Shown here piece after piece: positions 27,874-36,640 of a DNA stretch of 64,000 nucleotides. The first letter of the stretch is position 1. Every line of letters begins with the position of its first letter. The notes under the pieces are model-generated. The model made no database searches, was not told the origin of the DNA, and was given only the letters and a program-made list of their open reading frames with translations. The stretch is from Ruminococcus flavefaciens. Lineage in GTDB: Bacteria > Bacillota > Clostridia > Oscillospirales > Ruminococcaceae. The translations under genes were made by a program, and so were the position numbers. The DNA is taken from positions 1 through 64,000 of the forward strand of contig NZ_FPIP01000004.1 of NCBI RefSeq assembly GCF_900119075.1, read 5' to 3'.

Positions 27874-30843
27874 TTAACCTTTGATAGTGCTGCGGATTAC
27901 CTCGAAGCGCTTGAGCAGGAAGTCGATAACGGAAACGCTGTTGTTACCGAACATTCCGCCGCCTCCGCCGCCGCCGTTCCAGTTGAAACCGCCGCCGAAG
28001 CCGCCTTCAAATGACCAGCTCTGCTCGAATTCTGCTGAACCTTCCGCTGCGTCGGGCTCATCAGAGTTGAACTGGAAGTTCCACTGATTATTGCCCTGCT
28101 GTCCGCCCCAAGGATTCTGCTGTCCCTGCTGAGGATTCTGCTGCTGTCCGCCCCAAGGGTTCTGCTGTCCCTGCTGTGGGTTCTGCTGCTGTCCGCCCCA
28201 AGGATTCTGCTGACCGCCGCCTACCTGAAGTCCGTTGGCACTCTTGGTAGTTGATGTTACGAACTGGTCTACAGAGAATGCAAATCTTGGATCAGCTTCA
28301 ACGTGCGGACGTATCAGCTGAGAATAGTTTGCAACGTACTGCTCGATATCCTTGTAGTAATTCATGATCTCGTTTACGTATCCTACGTACAGAGTGTAAT
28401 ACTCAGGGATCTGGAGAAGCTTTGCAAAAGGACGGTTGTCAACTGTTGCATTGTAAAGGCTTGTGTTGATATCTGAGTTTACAGAGCTTGCACCGTCCAT
28501 GAATATGCCGAGGCAGAGGTTGTAGTCCCAGCCTACGAAATAGTGCTTGCCGCCTGTGTACATGAGGTAGTAGTTATGTGCCAGTGAGCCGTTATAGCTG
28601 TCGTAGTTGCACATTACGGAGTTTACAGCGAATCCCTTGAGGAAGCTTGGAACGTCAATGATGTCCTCGATGAACTTGTAGTTTGAGGTGCTCATCTTGT
28701 TGATTGCTGATTTGAGCTCTTCAAGGTGCTGGAGCTGCTCGTCGTTTCCGAACTTGAGGTCGAGGTTGTTGACAGGCATCTTCTCGGTGAAGGTGCTGTA
28801 GCTGTCGCCTCCGCCCATGCCGCCCCACATACCGCCGCCGCCTGCCTGATTGCTTCTTTCGGTAGCCTTGTAGAGGTTGGAGTCGTCGTCGATAGCATAG
28901 CGCTCAGCCAGTGTAGTGCCGGGCTGCTCAAGAGCATAGTAGAAGCTGTAGAGCTTGCCGTTTACGTACATATCCGAGTAGCTGCTCTTGGGAGCTACAC
29001 CGTCTATGGTGTACATTGCATCGTAGCAGATAAGGTCTCTCATGCATGAAGCGTCTGAATAGAAGTTGTTCATGCAGAATTCTGTAAGACCGTGGTAGTT
29101 GTTGAGCTTTTCGTATTTATCAAGCTTGAAGCGGAAGCTGTACTTGCCGTTGTTTACCATCATACGTGAGCTGTTGCCCTTGGTTCTGATACCAACGTTC
29201 TTGATCTCTTCACCGTCGATAACGAGGTCGCATGGATACCATTCTTCTTTCTGAGCGACATTCATAAATGCGTTCCAGTCGCTTTCGGACATCTTTACAT
29301 CGATTTTGTGGACCTTGCCCAGATCGAAGAAGCTGCCGTAGAGCTGTTCTTCATTTTCCATATCGTTGTTTACGTCCTTGTATGCAGCAGGCTTGCCGCC
29401 CTTGAAGGTGCTGCCTGCGCTGTGCTTCTGCTTGATGCCGCCTGCGAAGAGCTTATACTCGCCGCTGCCGATCTCAGGAGAAGAAACTATAGCGTACTTG
29501 TACTTCTTTGAGGTATTCTGATCGAAGAGCACCTTGTTTGAAGAATCGGTAAGAGTGATAGGATTGTTCTTTGACCACTCCTTAGCGAAATCTATCATAA
29601 TAGTATTCTGCTCAGTAGATGTAAGGTTCTCGCACTGGTTGTCTGTAGCTGTAGCGAGGAGCTCGCCGCCTGTGATGCCGATAGTGCCTGCGCTTGTGAG
29701 TCCCTTGTCACCGAATGCAGCGATCTTGCCGCCTGAGATGTTGATAGCTGTCTCAGCCTGTATAGCGTCCTTGCCGCACTTGATATTTACTTCGCCGCCT
29801 TCGATGTCAACATTGCCCTTAGATGATTTGATACCGTCGCCTTCTGACTTGATATTGAGCTGACCGCCCTTTACGAGAACGGAAGATTTGCCCTTTACGG
29901 CATCGTTAGCTTCTGTCAGGTTAAGAGTGTCGATATTTGTAATACCGCCTGTGAACTTGATGTCGTTGTTGCAGACGATAGCTGGCTGAACATTTGCAGT
30001 GATATTGAGGATACCTGTACCTGCGTCGCCGCCCTTGATAGTGAGGTCGTCCTTAGCTTCAATAACAGCGTTTGTCTGATCGTCGCCGCCGTAAGGTGAA
30101 GTACCGTCGGAAACTGTATTCTCTGTGCCGTCAGCAAGAGTGATAGATGTCTTGTCTGCGTTCTTGATAAGAACAGCAGGAGCGTTCTTGCCTGTGATGT
30201 TCACGCCGTTGAATACAAGCTTTACTGTATCGGGATCAGCCTTGTCGTCGGGAACTTCAACGTATATCTGTCCGTCATTGAGAGTACCGTCGATAGTGTA
30301 ATTACCTGAATGTGAGATAGTTACCTTAGAGCCGTTAGCCTCGGCGTACTTGCCCTCTACCTGGATAGAAGAGCCCTTGAGGTGTATCTTTGTATCTACG
30401 TCCTCCTTGGGGAGAGTTGTAACTGTCTCCTTTGGAGCTGTTGTAGTTACTGTAGTAGTTGTCTGTGCCTCGGTAACAGTGGTAGTTGTGGTGCTGCTCT
30501 GTACATTGCTGCTGTAGCTCTCGGGAAGCTCGCTTATCATGCCGAGAAGATAGCGCTGTACGGAGAGAGCGTCGTTTGAGGTAAGACCGTTGCCGCGCTC
30601 TGAAACGTCGGCTAATTCTGCACCCTCAGCGGTGAGGTGCTTTTCGTTTGTGCCTGTAGTGCCGTACTTTGAAGGATTAGCCAGAGACTGCATTATGAGC
30701 ACGCAGTCGGACATATCCACAGTGCCGTCAAGATTGGCGTCGCCGTACAGCTTGTCAGCTGCCGAGCCGCTGAGCGTTACCGCCGCAGCCGAGCCGACGA
30801 TACAGGCAGAAAGTATGCCTGCAATTAAGCTTTTCTTCTTCAT
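27874..30843 (-). CDS. Secreted dockerin - Cthe_2159-like - CotH kinase-like protein
   Basis: A 989-residue extracellular protein. Order: signal peptide (1-29), N-terminal dockerin (30-105; 'GDANLDGTVDMSDCVLIMQSL', second repeat 'NGLTSNDALSVQRYLLG'), Thr-rich linker (115-140), a beta-helix of the Cthe_2159/DUF4353 sugar-binding type (150-420; repeated 'GGQLNIKSEGDGIKSSKGNVDI'), then a CotH domain (about 500-830; 'VGIRTKGNSSRMM', 'NNFYSDASCMRDLICYDAM', 'HYFVGWDYNLCLGIFMD') and Gln/Asn/Pro/Gly-rich repeats (890-935). CotH proteins include atypical secreted protein kinases, and CotH-dockerin proteins occur in cellulosome systems. It probably acts on or anchors cellulosome or wall components. RBS AGGAGG. 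Confidence 0.88.
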   Translation of the reverse strand: MKKKSLIAGILSACIVGSAAAVTLSGSAADKLYGDANLDGTVDMSDCVLIMQSLANPSKYGTTGTNEKHLTAEGAELADVSERGNGLTSNDALSVQRYLLGMISELPESYSSNVQSSTTTTTVTEAQTTTTVTTTAPKETVTTLPKEDVDTKIHLKGSSIQVEGKYAEANGSKVTISHSGNYTIDGTLNDGQIYVEVPDDKADPDTVKLVFNGVNITGKNAPAVLIKNADKTSITLADGTENTVSDGTSPYGGDDQTNAVIEAKDDLTIKGGDAGTGILNITANVQPAIVCNNDIKFTGGITNIDTLNLTEANDAVKGKSSVLVKGGQLNIKSEGDGIKSSKGNVDIEGGEVNIKCGKDAIQAETAINISGGKIAAFGDKGLTSAGTIGITGGELLATATDNQCENLTSTEQNTIMIDFAKEWSKNNPITLTDSSNKVLFDQNTSKKYKYAIVSSPEIGSGEYKLFAGGIKQKHSAGSTFKGGKPAAYKDVNNDMENEEQLYGSFFDLGKVHKIDVKMSESDWNAFMNVAQKEEWYPCDLVIDGEEIKNVGIRTKGNSSRMMVNNGKYSFRFKLDKYEKLNNYHGLTEFCMNNFYSDASCMRDLICYDAMYTIDGVAPKSSYSDMYVNGKLYSFYYALEQPGTTLAERYAIDDDSNLYKATERSNQAGGGGMWGGMGGGDSYSTFTEKMPVNNLDLKFGNDEQLQHLEELKSAINKMSTSNYKFIEDIIDVPSFLKGFAVNSVMCNYDSYNGSLAHNYYLMYTGGKHYFVGWDYNLCLGIFMDGASSVNSDINTSLYNATVDNRPFAKLLQIPEYYTLYVGYVNEIMNYYKDIEQYVANYSQLIRPHVEADPRFAFSVDQFVTSTTKSANGLQVGGGQQNPWGGQQQNPQQGQQNPWGGQQQNPQQGQQNPWGGQQGNNQWNFQFNSDEPDAAEGSAEFEQSWSFEGGFGGGFNWNGGGGGGGMFGNNSVSVIDFLLKRFEVIRSTIKG
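28096..28215 (-). repeat. In-frame 45-nt tandem repeat in the CotH gene
   Basis: About two and a half copies of a 45-nt unit encode QNPWGGQQQNPQQGQ. The unit length is a multiple of 3, so copy-number change would alter linker length without a frameshift. Confidence 0.8.
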
Positions 30844-31036
30844 TTTAATTCCTCCTAAAAAAATATCTTGAAGTCGGTATTAATTCGTCGTTAATATATG
30901 ATTACATAATAATGAATAAATCTTAAAATAATCTTAAACTTACCTTAAAAGAGCTGTTTTTTACAGCATTATGTTCAGAAAAAACGTAAAAAGGTGTATT
31001 TGCTCTATACAATATAGCTGTTGATTAAAAATATAA

Positions 31037-31060
31037 GCGCAGCAGATCAAGCTGCTGCGC
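31037..31060 (-). terminator. Terminator of the EAL gene
   Basis: Stem GCGCAGCAG / CTGCTGCGC with loop ATCAAG is followed on the minus strand by TTATATTTTTAATC. It lies 18 nt beyond the stop at 31079. Confidence 0.85.
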
Positions 31061-31078
31061 AGATTTAGTAATAATTAT

Positions 31079-32761
31079 TTAAGTAAAATCGAATAACTCG
31101 GGGTGGGCATTGAGCAGAAGCTCCGCCGCTTTATATACCTGTTCGGACATAGCTTCTATGGAGAAGATGTAAATGTCACTTGGTCCCATGAAGACCTTGA
31201 TAACTTTGGTGTCCATCATCTTGTATTCGCCGTTCTGAGTCCTGTATTGGAAGGGAAGCTGGAAGTACCTGTGATTTGTCTTGTTCATGCGCTCGCGGAT
31301 AGTAGAGGGCTCCATGAACTGAAGGAATCTCTCCCTGTCGCATTCTGCCACCTCGTTTTCGGCAAAGCGTCTGATAGCTTCGTCAAGCGGGAGCTGGGTG
31401 TATTCCTCACTGAAGCCGAACTTTGAATACAGTCTTGTAATAACGGTGTTTTTCGCGGGATCCATGACAGAGATATGGTCATAGGTGTCTATGAGCATTC
31501 TGCTGTATTTTTCAAAGAGGTCGTTTGTGGACTTGTCCACATCGCCGCCGTAGGTCTGTATGCTTGCGGCGAGCATGGCTTTGCCGTCGGTCTCGGCGAT
31601 ACATTTAGTATAGTACGTAAAGTACACGCCGTTGATGAGGTGATCCTCCTTGACTAACTCGCCTGTCTTGATAGAGAAGTCCACCTGCTCGATCATATCG
31701 GGGTAGTAGCCTCTGTCCATTTCGTTGATAGTTTTTATGAGTTCGTCCACGGAGCTGAAGCCTATACGCTGCAAGCCATTCTCGTAAGCCTCATTCTTAT
31801 AAAGGAGCTCGACCTGTTCGCCGCGCTGCTCGATAAGTGCGAGTGCTGTGGAGTTTTCGCGGATAAATCCGTAATCGCCGCTCTCGATCTGCTCGTTGGT
31901 GAGATCATTCAGCGGATCGGGGCTCAGGAAGTTTATCTGACCAACTGCGTTCCAGTAGTGATTCTCCGCAGGATCCTCGACGCCAAGCTTTGATTCGGAT
32001 AGATACTTTATGTAAAGGTCGCCGTCCATAGGCTTTGAGTAGTAGAAGCCCTGCAGCATTTCGCAGCCGATATTTCGGAGGAAAGTCATCTGCTCCTTTG
32101 TCTCGACGCCCTCGGCGAGAGTGTGCATACCTATCGCCTTAGCCATATTCATGACCGAAGCCAGTATCTTCTTTGAGCGTATACCGATATCGCTTAGGAA
32201 TCGCATATCTATTTTCAGAACATCGAAGCTGTAGTCCTTGAGCACGTTCAGCGAGGAGTATCCGCTGCCGAAATCGTCCATGAAGATAGCGAAGCCCGCG
32301 TCGTGGAAGCTGTCGAAGATACGGCGGAAATATGCGGTATTATCAAGCATTACGCTCTCGGTTATCTCAATGTGTATAGCCGTGGACGGCACATCGTACT
32401 TGGCGAGAGTCTTTGAAATGGCGTCCAGCATATCTATTTCGTCAAAGTCAAGACGGGACAGATTAATGGAGAACGGGTGCAGAGGAAGTCCGCGGTTTCT
32501 CATTTCATTATAGGTAACGCAGATATTATCAAGAATAGCCAGATCCAGCTTATGGATAAGGTGGTATTTCTCCAGTACATTAATAAAAAGGAAAGGGGAG
32601 AGGAGTCCCACAACGGGATCCTGCCAGCGTGCGAGAGCCTCGACGCTGCATATCCTTTCGGTAAGGGTACGTATAACGGGCTGATAATAAGCCTTTACGT
32701 AGCCTTTATCCAGTGCGGATTCAAAGTTGTTTACAATATATTGTTCGTCGATATGCTGCAT
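31079..32761 (-). CDS. EAL-domain c-di-GMP phosphodiesterase with C-terminal sensor-like region
   Basis: A ~560-residue cytoplasmic protein. The N-terminal ~250 residues are a complete EAL domain: 'SVEALARWQ', 'FSINLSRLDF', 'IEITESVML', 'MDDFGSGYSSLN', 'LKIDMRFL', 'LAEGVETKEQ' and 'LQGFYYSKPM', so all metal and catalytic residues are there and it should hydrolyse c-di-GMP. The remaining ~300 residues have a PAS-like look ('YGFIRENSTALALIEQRGEQVELLYKNEAYENG', 'FEKYSRMLIDTYDHISVMD') and may sense a ligand. AAGGAG on the minus strand precedes two ATGs; the second (32761) has correct spacing. It lies directly upstream, divergent, of the AWF surface operon. Confidence 0.92.
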   Translation of the reverse strand: MQHIDEQYIVNNFESALDKGYVKAYYQPVIRTLTERICSVEALARWQDPVVGLLSPFLFINVLEKYHLIHKLDLAILDNICVTYNEMRNRGLPLHPFSINLSRLDFDEIDMLDAISKTLAKYDVPSTAIHIEITESVMLDNTAYFRRIFDSFHDAGFAIFMDDFGSGYSSLNVLKDYSFDVLKIDMRFLSDIGIRSKKILASVMNMAKAIGMHTLAEGVETKEQMTFLRNIGCEMLQGFYYSKPMDGDLYIKYLSESKLGVEDPAENHYWNAVGQINFLSPDPLNDLTNEQIESGDYGFIRENSTALALIEQRGEQVELLYKNEAYENGLQRIGFSSVDELIKTINEMDRGYYPDMIEQVDFSIKTGELVKEDHLINGVYFTYYTKCIAETDGKAMLAASIQTYGGDVDKSTNDLFEKYSRMLIDTYDHISVMDPAKNTVITRLYSKFGFSEEYTQLPLDEAIRRFAENEVAECDRERFLQFMEPSTIRERMNKTNHRYFQLPFQYRTQNGEYKMMDTKVIKVFMGPSDIYIFSIEAMSEQVYKAAELLLNAHPELFDFT

Positions 32762-32818
32762 AACCATTCTCCTTTGCTATGAGATGACGAAATATAGCAA
32801 AACGTATTTCGATAACTT

Positions 32819-32847
32819 ATTATAACATATGATACAGAAAAAATCAA
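32819..32847 (-). promoter_or_regulatory. Promoter of the EAL gene
   Basis: On the minus strand TTGATT (32847-32842), 17 nt, TATAAT (32824-32819), about 58 nt before the start codon. Confidence 0.75.
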
Positions 32848-32901
32848 TATTTTAGACAAAATTTATGAATTATTCATTTTTGAACGACGTTACATTATAT
32901 A

Positions 32902-33004
32902 TGTAGGGGCGAACATTGTTCGCCCGTGAAAAACATAAATATGCGGCTGCATTTGGAAAATACAGGTGTATTTGTGAAACAGGCGCACACTGTGCGCCCC
33001 TACA
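32902..33004. mobile_element. MITE-like element with 10-bp terminal inverted repeats
   Basis: TGTAGGGGCG (32902-32911) and CGCCCCTACA (32995-33004) are perfect terminal inverted repeats around 83 nt. Inside, each end also has its own palindrome (GGCGAACATTGTTCGCC and GGCGCACACTGTGCGCC). No coding capacity. The design is that of a small non-autonomous repeat; no second copy is present in the window. Confidence 0.6.
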
Positions 33005-33208
33005 ATTGGGACATTAAAATCATGATAAAATACGAAGCGTATAGAAAAATCAAATTAATACAAAAATATGGCAATTACTGTTTGTGAAAGGAAATATTCG
33101 TTTATACAAGATGTAATTGCTGCGTTAGATAAAAGGTGCAGAAAAACTACTTTTCATTGTGAAATTTGCTGAATTATATGGAAAATTATGAATTTTTCAA
33201 AAAATCCG

Positions 33209-33237
33209 TTGACAAATAGTAGAAATTAAGCTATAAT
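33209..33237 (+). promoter_or_regulatory. Consensus promoter of the AWF surface operon
   Basis: TTGACA (33209-33214), 17 nt, TATAAT (33232-33237): both boxes match the vegetative consensus exactly, so the operon can be very strongly expressed. Confidence 0.92.
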
Positions 33238-33243
33238 ATGATT

Positions 33244-33326
33244 GTAAACAAAAAGTATAACTCCCGAGGCAAAATTAAAGAGGCAAAAGGCAGCCGAGCC
33301 TATTCTCGGTAATTTATTATGAAAGG
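33244..33326 (+). promoter_or_regulatory. Structured 5' leader of the AWF operon
   Basis: The ~90-nt leader between promoter and start codon contains CCGAG-CCTATT-CTCGG (a stable hairpin) and an earlier CCCGAG that could compete for the same CTCGG arm, with the purine-rich segments GAGGCAAAATTAAAG and GAGGCAAAAGGCAGCC between. The pattern faintly recalls class I c-di-GMP aptamers but lacks their full consensus. A regulatory RNA is possible. Confidence 0.35.
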
Positions 33327-33336
33327 AAAATGACCT

Positions 33337-34323
33337 ATGATGAAAACTAATGCTAAAAGAAAAAACAGCGCAGTTAAGAAGCTCATACCGGCTGCTGGAA
33401 TGCTTGCTTTATCAGCTTCGATGCTCGCAACATCCACCTACGCGTGGTTCACAATGAATACGACTGTTACAGTAACTGGTATGTCTTTAAAGACTACGGT
33501 TGAAAGCAACTTGCTTATTGCAGATGATACAATCGCTAGTACTGCAAAAAAAGCAGACAGCAATTTCTCAACTGCTACATTAAGCCAGAGCGTTGCAAAA
33601 ATACTTGAACCTGTATCAACAGCAAACGGTAAGAATTTCTTCTATACGGTTGATGCTTTAGCTAATGGTGATGCAAGAACAGATGCTTATACAGCTTATA
33701 ATGCTTCTGCTGTTGCGACTGGAGGTAATGCTTCCGATTACATGGATAAGTTCTCTCAAGATTATGGCTTAACAAAAAATAAGGCTAAATCACTGATTTC
33801 TGGCGAGCAAGGTGCGTATGCTTATGCGGATTATGTTTTCCAGTTAAAGGCAGATAATACATCGACTAACCCTGAGGTTATTGATTTGACACAGCTTGAC
33901 CTTACATATACAAAGGCTAATAGTGAAGTAGATACTAATAAAGCTTATCGTGCTGCGATTTTTGTTGAAGATATAACAGCGGGTACTGCAACTGCTGACG
34001 CTGGTGAATTGGTAGGTATTTGGGCTCCTACAGGTGCTGATAACTTTACTGATGGAAAAGCTGTTAATTCTGCGTCAACTGTAGAAGGAGATGTAACATA
34101 TGTTTCTGCGGCAACTGGTCTTGCTACTGTACCTGCTAATTCAACAAAGTACTATAAGGTTGTTGTTAGAATGTATATTGAAGGCGAAGATGAAACTTGC
34201 TATACAGCTAAGTTCAACACTCTAGTTGGCAAATGGACTTTGGATATGAAGTTAAAGCTTCAGAGCGATAATACACCTGCTGGTGTTAAATCAATTACTA
34301 TGCTGCCTATATCTGGCGAATAA
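33337..34323 (+). CDS. AWF surface protein A1 (SipW/TasA-like secreted subunit)
   Basis: A 328-residue secreted protein, first gene of the operon. Residues 1-36 are a signal: a basic start, a hydrophobic stretch 'LIPAAGMLALSASMLATS', then 'TYAWFTMN'. The T-Y-A-W-F signature after the hydrophobic core is the mark of SipW-type signal peptides found in TasA and camelysin biofilm fibre proteins (established for the motif; its use here is inference). The mature part is Ala/Thr/Asp-rich, predicted beta, with 'GKNFFYTVDAL' and 'STKYYKVVVRMYIEGEDETC'. No LPxTG. A related truncated copy lies at 49615-50505. I suggest that it is the major subunit of a fibre. Confidence 0.8.
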   Translation: MMKTNAKRKNSAVKKLIPAAGMLALSASMLATSTYAWFTMNTTVTVTGMSLKTTVESNLLIADDTIASTAKKADSNFSTATLSQSVAKILEPVSTANGKNFFYTVDALANGDARTDAYTAYNASAVATGGNASDYMDKFSQDYGLTKNKAKSLISGEQGAYAYADYVFQLKADNTSTNPEVIDLTQLDLTYTKANSEVDTNKAYRAAIFVEDITAGTATADAGELVGIWAPTGADNFTDGKAVNSASTVEGDVTYVSAATGLATVPANSTKYYKVVVRMYIEGEDETCYTAKFNTLVGKWTLDMKLKLQSDNTPAGVKSITMLPISGE

Positions 34324-34382
34324 CTAATCACTAAAAATACAGGCACATAAAATTAGCTTCTCATAATAATTCCTCCATAAAG

Positions 34383-34461
34383 GGTTTTAAAGACCTATCC
34401 GATATGCTTAAAACCGTCGGTGGATCGGCGGCTATGAATAAGATTTTAAGTCATCATAGGT
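34383..34461 (+). ncRNA. Possible structured RNA in the A-B spacer
   Basis: GGTTTTAA (34383-34390) pairs perfectly with TTAAAACC (34408-34415); inside that loop ACCTAT (34393-34398) can pair with ATAGGT (34456-34461), forming a pseudoknot; CCGTCG / CGGCGG forms a third helix. The same sequence occurs in copy 2 (34383+16182). Not a known class to me. Confidence 0.3.
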
Positions 34462-34486
34462 TCCTAAAGCCTCTATAACATAACAA

Positions 34487-34520
34487 CCCCCTCGCGTAAT
34501 GTGAGGGGGCTCTGTTTTGC
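34487..34520 (+). terminator. Hairpin between A1 and B1
   Basis: Stem CCCCCTC / GAGGGGG is followed by CTCTGTTTTGC. It would end or attenuate the A1 transcript, letting A be made in excess over B-E. Repeated at 50669-50702. Confidence 0.7.
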
Positions 34521-34755
34521 AGGGATATGTTTTTCTATATGCCTCCAAAATTTTATTGTTAGTATATATGAGAGGAAATATACGATATGTATTTATTTCG
34601 AGGCTAAAGTTAAGATTATTTGCACAAACATTACAAATGGTAAAGACTGTTATTGTCGATTATGTCCATTGAAAATGATATAATAAAGTAGGGATACTAT
34701 GCGCTAACAGGCTAACTATGCCCTTTAGCAGCTTCTTTTAAAGGTGGTGATCACG

Positions 34756-35811
34756 GTGAGCGCTAAGGCTTTTGATGCTCTTTCTAAGTCCTCAGATGTC
34801 AGCTCGGTACCTCAGACTGCACAAAGTCAGGTAAACCAAGATGATGAGGATAGAAAAAAACTTTTAGCCATTCGTAAAAGAAATCTCATTCGCTTCGGCT
34901 CACTCGCCGTGCTCGCCTTCGTCGTCTGGCTGTTTGCGACTATCGCGTGGTTTACTGCGAACAAGCAGAATTCCGCAAGCGGTATGGGGGTATCGACTCA
35001 GGCTTATAGTTTTAAACTGAAATCCAAGGGGACGATACCAATGGATGCTGCATACACTGCAGCATCCGAATACAAAGACGGTGTTCCTGACGATGACAAC
35101 ACTCCAGAATACTACTACACCGGTGACAATAATGAAGATGTGAAATGGCGAATGGAATTGTCTTCGGGTGAACAGTTACAGCCGGGGGAATGCGGAGAAT
35201 TGACGTTTTGGGTAGTTCCAGATAAAGCTGACACAAGCCTCGATATGAAGTTCTCAGCGTCTATGCGGGGGTTTACATATCAGAATGATACTTGGTCGGA
35301 GAGCTCAAATGCTACGGCTCTTGGATATCTGGACACGCATATTCTTTATTTTACAAACCGTTATCCTAAAACAGTAAATGGGAAAACGCTATATAGCTAT
35401 AGTGGTCTTATCAGTCCGGATTTCATAAAATTCACTTTAACAGAAGATGATCCAGTTACAATTTACTGGGTATGGCCTAATACATTCAAGCAGATGATGT
35501 ATTGTGATGGCGATACGGCGCTTGGAGGTTTAAATGGTATTGCTCGCGCTAATGATACTGCGACACTCAATGCGATTAAGCAGTATGTTAGCAATAACAG
35601 CGCACGATTGTTCCCTTCCGGAACATCTGATCTTGCAACAAACGTTGCAAATTGCTGTGGAACAGCGACTCCTGAACAGATGGCGGATTCAATTACAGTT
35701 CTTGATAGCGCATATAACACAGCTGATACAGTCATTGGTAGTGCTTTTCAGGGTGCACTTATAGAGCTGGCTGCTGAGCCTATCGCTGAACACGAAATAA
35801 CATCACCCTAA
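34756..35811 (+). CDS. AWF surface protein B1 (membrane-anchored or processed)
   Basis: A ~351-residue protein. Residues 1-50 are a charged cytoplasmic stretch ('DDEDRKKLLAIRKRNLIRFG'), residues about 50-67 a hydrophobic segment 'SLAVLAFVVWLFATIAWFT', then a beta-rich extracellular body ('GELTFWVVPDKADTSLDMKF', 'DPVTIYWVWPNTFKQM'). AWFT again marks a possible SipW-like processing site. AAAGGTGG points to GTG 34756; an earlier GTG (34744) overlaps the RBS. The leader is nearly identical to that of B2 (50938), but the bodies share only scattered motifs such as 'YWVWP'. The long N-terminal cytoplasmic part is unusual for a signal peptide. Confidence 0.78.
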   Translation: MSAKAFDALSKSSDVSSVPQTAQSQVNQDDEDRKKLLAIRKRNLIRFGSLAVLAFVVWLFATIAWFTANKQNSASGMGVSTQAYSFKLKSKGTIPMDAAYTAASEYKDGVPDDDNTPEYYYTGDNNEDVKWRMELSSGEQLQPGECGELTFWVVPDKADTSLDMKFSASMRGFTYQNDTWSESSNATALGYLDTHILYFTNRYPKTVNGKTLYSYSGLISPDFIKFTLTEDDPVTIYWVWPNTFKQMMYCDGDTALGGLNGIARANDTATLNAIKQYVSNNSARLFPSGTSDLATNVANCCGTATPEQMADSITVLDSAYNTADTVIGSAFQGALIELAAEPIAEHEITSP

Positions 35812-35841
35812 ATTAAATCTTTACAGAAAGGAGGAGATTTC

Positions 35842-36606
35842 ATGGATAAGAATAAGAAACGATTGATATTCCGTTTTTCTACTTGTGCAGCTGCATTCCT
35901 GATTTTCTCCTCCAGCGTAACTTATGCGTGGTTCAACAGACAGCATAAAATAGCACGAATGCAGGAAGTTGTTCCTCCGAATACAATCTTTCTCAGTGCG
36001 GCGCATAGAAAAGCTGAAATTAACTTCCAGCTAGGCGAAGTGAATACAAGCGCAACAGCATCACATAAGGATTATGTTTTCAGCGTATCTGGAGCAGGTG
36101 TTCCGTATTACTTACTGGAGCTTGCACATACCACAAATAATCCTTTTACCTATACAATCTACCCTGCTACATTTTCAGCCACACAGCCCGCCGGAACGGA
36201 CGGCGTGGATTATGTATCTTTTGTCGCTCCAGCTGATAATACGGCTGGTTCTCCAAGTACAATCACAAATATCGGAGATGTAACAACAGGAACAACCTAC
36301 TACTACACAATCAATGGTGGTCCAATTTCAGGAAAATTTCTGAACAAAGCATCCGATTCACCTTTTTTAGCCAATTCTTCCGGAAAACAGCATGATATAA
36401 CATATAACAATACAACAGGACATGTTGACTTGGTTCAGAAAAATGCGGAACCGCTTTATTGGAAATCAAAGACGTTAACAGGCAATGCGGATGCATTCGT
36501 TCATAACTATATTATTCGAATCGATTGGACAGGAGCTACCCTCGATAAGAAAACAAAGGAGACAGATATAATCTATCTGTATGCAAGAACAACATTAGCA
36601 CCGTAA
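35842..36606 (+). CDS. AWF surface protein C1
   Basis: A 254-residue protein with an N-terminal signal 'KKRLIFRFSTCAAAFLIFSSSVTYAWFNRQ': basic start, hydrophobic core, then the same T-Y-A-W-F motif. The mature body is beta-rich and Thr/Asn-rich ('FTYTIYPATFSATQPAGTDG', 'TETDIIYLYARTTLAP'). RBS AAAGGAGG, 30 nt after B1, so it is in the same operon. I know no family for the body. It is likely another minor fibre subunit. Confidence 0.78.
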   Translation: MDKNKKRLIFRFSTCAAAFLIFSSSVTYAWFNRQHKIARMQEVVPPNTIFLSAAHRKAEINFQLGEVNTSATASHKDYVFSVSGAGVPYYLLELAHTTNNPFTYTIYPATFSATQPAGTDGVDYVSFVAPADNTAGSPSTITNIGDVTTGTTYYYTINGGPISGKFLNKASDSPFLANSSGKQHDITYNNTTGHVDLVQKNAEPLYWKSKTLTGNADAFVHNYIIRIDWTGATLDKKTKETDIIYLYARTTLAP

Positions 36607-36640
36607 CTGTGTTATTAATTCTACTGAAAGGAGGCCACTT

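Larger units (their letters stand above)
34349..34955 (+). repeat. 607-bp near-identical block, copy 1
   Basis: This segment and 50531-51137 (offset 16,182) align without gaps and differ at about eight positions that I can count. It runs from just after the stop of gene A through the A-B spacer, terminator and the first ~67 codons of gene B, and stops right after the AWFT codons. Confidence 0.95.

Noticed and set aside
28096..28215. CRISPR-like direct repeats
   Set aside because: The 45-nt units are tandem, without spacers, in frame within the CotH gene and encode a Gln/Pro/Gly linker.
34501..34683. A 60-codon frame, found again at 50683-50865 with one residue changed
   Set aside because: It starts inside the terminator hairpin on GTG without RBS and is kept only because the whole 607-bp block is duplicated.
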